Notes under the pieces: model-generated
The model's database searches: none
What the model was told of the DNA's origin: nothing
What the model saw: the letters and a program-made list of their open reading frames with translations, nothing else
Position numbers and translations under genes: made by a program
From: an uncultured Prevotellaceae bacterium
GTDB lineage: Bacteria > Bacteroidota > Bacteroidia > Bacteroidales > Muribaculaceae
NCBI GenBank assembly: GCA_900556245.1
Contig: USOC01000003.1
Coordinates: 1 to 17,778 of the forward strand
DNA length: 17,778 nucleotides
Direction: 5' to 3'
Part shown: piece by piece, positions 14,573-17,778 of the stretch
Layout: each line of letters starts with the position of its first letter
Position numbering within the stretch: the first letter of the stretch is position 1

Positions 14573-16993
14573 TCAGCCGGCCGAAGCCTCGTGAAGAGGC
14601 CGCTCGTCAAGTTCGGAATCGTCGACAATCAAAAAGCCGGGCTGATGGACAACCGACGAATCTGGAGGCAATGAATCGACAGAGGCCTCCATCCTGCAAT
14701 TATACGGGCGACTGACCGGGAACGGTGCTTTCTCGGAAATCATCCCACGGTAGCGCAACAGACTTTTGTCAGACAATACCTTCTCCATAAACCGCCCGAA
14801 CACAGGCAACGCCGTATGACTGCCCTGCCCCATACGTCCGCTACGGAAACGGACACTGCGATATTCGCCTCCAACCCAACAGCCTGCCACCAAATTTTTC
14901 GTCACACCTACATACCAACCGTCGCTGTTTCCCGACGTTGTCCCGGTCTTGCCCCCGAAATTCGTCCCATAGCGATGAATGTCATAGCCCCACAATGCCA
15001 TCGACGTGCCTCCCGGCTCTGTCATTCCGGCCAACAACATCTGCTGCATCAGGAATGCCGTTTCTTCGTCGACAGCCCTCCGGTTTTCCGCCTCGTGGCG
15101 ATAGATTTCGTTCCCATCCCTATCTTCTATCCGACAGACCATCGACGGCAGATTCCGCCGCCCACCGTTCATAATCGTGGAATAAGAGCAAACCAATTCA
15201 AGCAGCGACACGTCGGAAACCCCCAAAGCCATTGAAGGTGCTTCCGACAATGGAGACTCCACTCCAAGACGATGGGCAACGTCTGCTACCCGCCGTGTTC
15301 CGACTTCCTGCGCGACCGCCACTGCTACCGAATTTATCGAATTGGAAAACGCATGCCTCAACGTCATAGGGCGGTCAGTATATACTCCGTTGGCATTGCG
15401 TGGAGCCCATTTCGTCTGGTTGGTGCCGTCAAACGCATCATAGGTGCGATATTCATCAATACGGTCATCACACGGCCCGAGTCCGGACTCCAAAGCAGCC
15501 GCATAAACAAACATCTTGAAAGTAGAACCAGGCTGACGACGAGCTGTCACTTTGTCGTACTGCCAATAATTATAGTCAATGTCGCCTACCCATGCCTTCA
15601 CCCCTCCGGTTTGAGGATCCATCGCCAAAAACGCGCAATGAAGAAACCTGTTCATCAGGCGGATGGAATCCATCGTACTCAACAAGACATCTTTCTCACC
15701 CAAACAATAGTCGAACACGCGTGTGCGATGAAGCTGGTTGAGATAGTAGTCGACGGAATCGGGATTATCCGGGAAACGAGCGGACAACCGCGAATAAGTA
15801 TCCGTCTTCTTCGCCAACGAAGTCACGAACAGACCGTTTTCTCCCGAGCGGGTCCATGGATCAGTCCGCCCCCAGTCCGCATCGAAATTACGCTGCACGC
15901 GTTCCATCTGTTCTGCCACTGCCTCTTCTGCATAGCGCTGCATTCGCGAGTCGATGGTCGTATGGATTTTCAACCCGTCGCCATAAAGATCATAGCCGTT
16001 CTCCCGGCACCATTCCCCGAGCTCGTCTGCAAGCACTGCACGGAAATAAGGGGCGACCCCATCGGAAGGACGCATTGGACTATAGCTTAAGGAGATGGGG
16101 AGACGGCGAAGAGAATCGTAGTCAGACCGAGTGATGACATGGTGCTTCATCATATTGCCGAGCACGACATTCCGACGCTCCCGGCTCCGGTCCGGATTCA
16201 AACGCGGGCTATAGGTCGTTGTAGCCTTCAGCATCCCGACCAACACTGCACACTGATCGACTGTAAGGCGGTCGGGCGTGGTGCTGTAATAGGTCTGCGC
16301 TGCTGTACGGATGCCAAAAGCGTTACTCCCGAAATCCACCGTGTTCAGATACATCGTCAGAATCTCGTCTTTCGAGAAAAACATTTCCAGCTTCACTGCC
16401 GTAATCCACTCCTTCATCTTCATCACGACCATCCTCACTCCGGGAATATACCCGGCAAGCCCGGTGGAATACTCCGTCCGCGTCTTGAACATATTCTTCA
16501 CCAATTGCTGGGTGATGGTGCTGGCTCCCCGCGCATCCCCATGCACCACCATATCTTTCAGGGCAGCAACGACTCCTGCAAAGTCAATGCCGAAGTGATC
16601 GTAAAATCGCTCGTCTTCCGTTGCCACAAGAGCCTTGACCAGAACCGGGGGAATCTCTTCGTAAGTGACAGGTATACGGTTTTCCCTATAATAACGACCC
16701 AATACGACACCATCCTCACTATAGACTACCGATGCAAAATCCTGCTTGGGATGGGCTATCGACTCAAGACTCGGAGACTTGCCGAAAAGCCAAAGAAAGT
16801 TGATGTCGATGAGAAACAGAAAAACGGCAAACGCAATGACTCCGGTCACAAAAACCATGACAAGACGCTGATACCAGGGTAATCGCTGATAGAATCGCAC
16901 GTACCATTTACAGAATTTAACGACACCGTGTCCGACAAAGCGCAAAACTTCCCACAATTTCAGGGCCAGTTCACTGAGAAAATATGTTTTCAT
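14573..16993 (-). CDS. mrcA: Class A penicillin-binding protein (PBP1A type)
   Basis: A bifunctional peptidoglycan synthase of 806 residues: polymerises lipid II and cross-links the chains on the outer face of the inner membrane. A cytoplasmic N-terminus rich in aromatic and basic residues precedes one membrane helix (44-62). The GT51 glycosyltransferase domain holds TEDERFYDHFG (125-135, catalytic Glu126), GASTITQQLVKN (156-167) and KEWITAVKLE (194-203). The transpeptidase domain has the full triad STFK (490-493, nucleophile Ser490), SIN (552-554) and KTG (682-684). A charged stretch of about 85 residues (366-450) lies between the two, as I recall for Bacteroidota relatives. The start at 16993 is supported by a strong Shine-Dalgarno sequence 6 bases upstream. 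Single gene with its own promoter box at 17043-17050. Confidence 0.95.
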   Translation of the reverse strand: MKTYFLSELALKLWEVLRFVGHGVVKFCKWYVRFYQRLPWYQRLVMVFVTGVIAFAVFLFLIDINFLWLFGKSPSLESIAHPKQDFASVVYSEDGVVLGRYYRENRIPVTYEEIPPVLVKALVATEDERFYDHFGIDFAGVVAALKDMVVHGDARGASTITQQLVKNMFKTRTEYSTGLAGYIPGVRMVVMKMKEWITAVKLEMFFSKDEILTMYLNTVDFGSNAFGIRTAAQTYYSTTPDRLTVDQCAVLVGMLKATTTYSPRLNPDRSRERRNVVLGNMMKHHVITRSDYDSLRRLPISLSYSPMRPSDGVAPYFRAVLADELGEWCRENGYDLYGDGLKIHTTIDSRMQRYAEEAVAEQMERVQRNFDADWGRTDPWTRSGENGLFVTSLAKKTDTYSRLSARFPDNPDSVDYYLNQLHRTRVFDYCLGEKDVLLSTMDSIRLMNRFLHCAFLAMDPQTGGVKAWVGDIDYNYWQYDKVTARRQPGSTFKMFVYAAALESGLGPCDDRIDEYRTYDAFDGTNQTKWAPRNANGVYTDRPMTLRHAFSNSINSVAVAVAQEVGTRRVADVAHRLGVESPLSEAPSMALGVSDVSLLELVCSYSTIMNGGRRNLPSMVCRIEDRDGNEIYRHEAENRRAVDEETAFLMQQMLLAGMTEPGGTSMALWGYDIHRYGTNFGGKTGTTSGNSDGWYVGVTKNLVAGCWVGGEYRSVRFRSGRMGQGSHTALPVFGRFMEKVLSDKSLLRYRGMISEKAPFPVSRPYNCRMEASVDSLPPDSSVVHQPGFLIVDDSELDERPLHEASAG

Positions 16994-16999
16994 TACAAT

Positions 17000-17008
17000 C
17001 TCCTCCTT
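17000..17008 (-). promoter_or_regulatory. Strong Shine-Dalgarno sequence before the PBP gene
   Basis: AAGGAGGAG on the minus strand, 6 bases before the ATG at 16993, is close to a perfect anti-SD match. This is unusual in Bacteroidota, where the other genes of this window lack one. Confidence 0.6.
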
Positions 17009-17042
17009 ACATTCAAGAATATACGGTCGCGTAATTTTCCGG

Positions 17043-17050
17043 CAAATGTA
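17043..17050 (-). promoter_or_regulatory. Bacteroidota -7 box (TACATTTG) of the PBP gene
   Basis: TACATTTG on the minus strand fits TAnnTTTG and directly follows the T tract of the upstream terminator, so the -33 region falls in that hairpin. No TTTG at -33 is seen. The leader would be about 43 bases. Confidence 0.5.
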
Positions 17051-17095
17051 AAAAAATAAATCGGATAGCCGACTGAGCCTCCCGATTTATTTTTT
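17051..17095. terminator. Terminator after the TonB-dependent receptor gene
   Basis: A perfect 14-bp inverted repeat (17051-17064 with 17082-17095, core AAATCGG/CCGATTT) with a 17-base loop. Its A/T-rich ends give a T run on either strand, so it can work in both directions. It lies 20 bases after the receptor stop. Confidence 0.8.
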
Positions 17096-17115
17096 AGCCA
17101 CTCCGAAACTTCTTA

Positions 17116-17778
17116 TCAATAGCTGATTTTCACGCCGGCAAAAACCGATTGAGGCATGCCGGGGCCATAGATATAGTTCGAATCGCGGTCTGCCCCACGG
17201 TCAAAATCTCGCTGATAGGCATTGAAAATATTTTGCACTCCGGCATTCACCTGAAGCGTAATGTTTTTATAAAGGCTGAAATCATAGCTTGCCTTAAAGC
17301 CGACATCGACAAATTGCCGCGTCGTCTCTGTCCGGTTTTCTTCGATATATCCCTGATGGTGTTCTACAAGCATACTTCCCGTATAGGTGCCGGAAAGAGC
17401 CAGAGACAACGGCTTGACAGGACTGTATGTCAGCGTAAAATAGCCATAACGTCCGGGGGTGCGGAACATTCGCTTTTCCAACGGGACTTGCTTGTCCTCC
17501 GGAATCCACGAACGCGCCTCCTTGTATTCCGCCTTTTGCAACGTGAATCCGGCCTGCAGCTGCCAAACGTCGCGCCATGCGACCTTTCCCTCCAGCGTCA
17601 ACCCGTAGACTCTCGCGCCTCGTTCGTTGCCTCGCTCAAACACAATCACCCCATTCTCGTCCTCTCCCAAATCCGTGAGCGTAAACACGTCGGCGATGTC
17701 GGTATAGAAGCCTTCCACCAGCAGGTTCGCCTGCCAGTCACCCCAACTGCGATAAAGGTCGGCCGACAGGCTGACACT
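17116..17778 (-). CDS. TonB-dependent outer-membrane receptor, C-terminal part
   Basis: The last 220 residues of a TonB-dependent receptor; the gene runs off the right edge. The reading frame is open to the window end (upstream residues SVSLSADLYRSWGDWQANLL lead into VEGFYTDIADVF), so the GTG at 17718 is not the start. The sequence alternates as beta strands: RGARVYGLTLEGKV, WQLQAGFTLQKAEY, GRYGYFTLTYSPV. It closes with NITLQVNAGVQNIFNAYQ and the terminal strand SVFAGVKISY with a C-terminal Tyr, typical of an outer-membrane barrel. The pattern is of the siderophore/cobalamin/heme receptor kind rather than SusC, and no SusD gene follows; the ligand cannot be told from this part. Confidence 0.9.
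   Translation of the reverse strand, partial: SVSLSADLYRSWGDWQANLLVEGFYTDIADVFTLTDLGEDENGVIVFERGNERGARVYGLTLEGKVAWRDVWQLQAGFTLQKAEYKEARSWIPEDKQVPLEKRMFRTPGRYGYFTLTYSPVKPLSLALSGTYTGSMLVEHHQGYIEENRTETTRQFVDVGFKASYDFSLYKNITLQVNAGVQNIFNAYQRDFDRGADRDSNYIYGPGMPQSVFAGVKISY

Noticed and set aside
15272..16882. Long plus-strand open frames within the PBP gene
   Set aside because: They are antisense to a gene with all catalytic motifs and show no family pattern or start signals; shadows.
17116..17718. A complete small protein starting at the GTG at 17718
   Set aside because: The frame stays open to the window edge with beta-barrel sequence; this is the end of a larger receptor.
1..17778. CRISPR arrays, tRNA or rRNA genes, insertion sequences, integrases
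   Set aside because: I saw no regularly spaced repeats, no tRNA or rRNA-like sequence and no transposase or integrase motifs in any frame.

Overview
The window joins two kinds of DNA. Positions 1 to about 2160 are AT-rich and look like a low-GC Firmicute. They hold one gene with a strong Shine-Dalgarno sequence, a sigma-70-like TATAAT box, a candidate CcpA-type cre operator and a classical stem plus T-run terminator. From about 2170 to the right end, the DNA is of balanced GC content and typical of Bacteroidales. It has repeated TAnnTTTG -7 promoter boxes, mostly no Shine-Dalgarno sequences, and a SusC/SusD pair, a membrane-bound TPR/HTH regulator and Bacteroidota-type proteins. A gut Bacteroidales, possibly Muribaculaceae, is my inference for the main part. 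The change at about 2160 is either a recent transfer or, at least as likely, an assembly chimera at a contig end.

Layout: (1) 114-2036, minus: a 640-residue 2,4-dienoyl-CoA reductase/2-enoate reductase-type flavoenzyme. (2) 2203-3892, plus: a tail-anchored protein that is only the C-lobe of a degenerate protein kinase, then a GNAT-family acyltransferase, each with its own promoter, ending at a bidirectional terminator (3912-3954). (3) 3975-9937, minus: a three-gene operon (SusC-like transporter, SusD-like lipoprotein, secreted histidine phosphatase) with gaps of 21 and 20 bases. It has a structured leader and a dyad around its promoter. (4) 10260-11900, minus: a membrane-anchored TPR/coiled-coil/HTH regulator, bounded by its own promoter and terminator. 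(5) 12040-13465, minus: a small three-helix membrane protein and alanine dehydrogenase, the latter broken by a frameshift, sharing one promoter. (6) 13666-14484, plus: panB, transcribed divergently. (7) 14573-16993, minus: a class A penicillin-binding protein. (8) 17116 to the right edge, minus: the 3' end of a TonB-dependent receptor.

The most coherent system is the 3975-11900 locus. A regulator probably senses a ligand in the periplasm. SusC and SusD would capture and import a substrate, and the exported phosphatase would remove phosphate from it. This suggests uptake of a phosphorylated nutrient such as an inositol phosphate or a phosphorylated glycan; no glycoside hydrolase is present in the cluster. 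The remaining genes are housekeeping: pantothenate synthesis, alanine metabolism and peptidoglycan synthesis.
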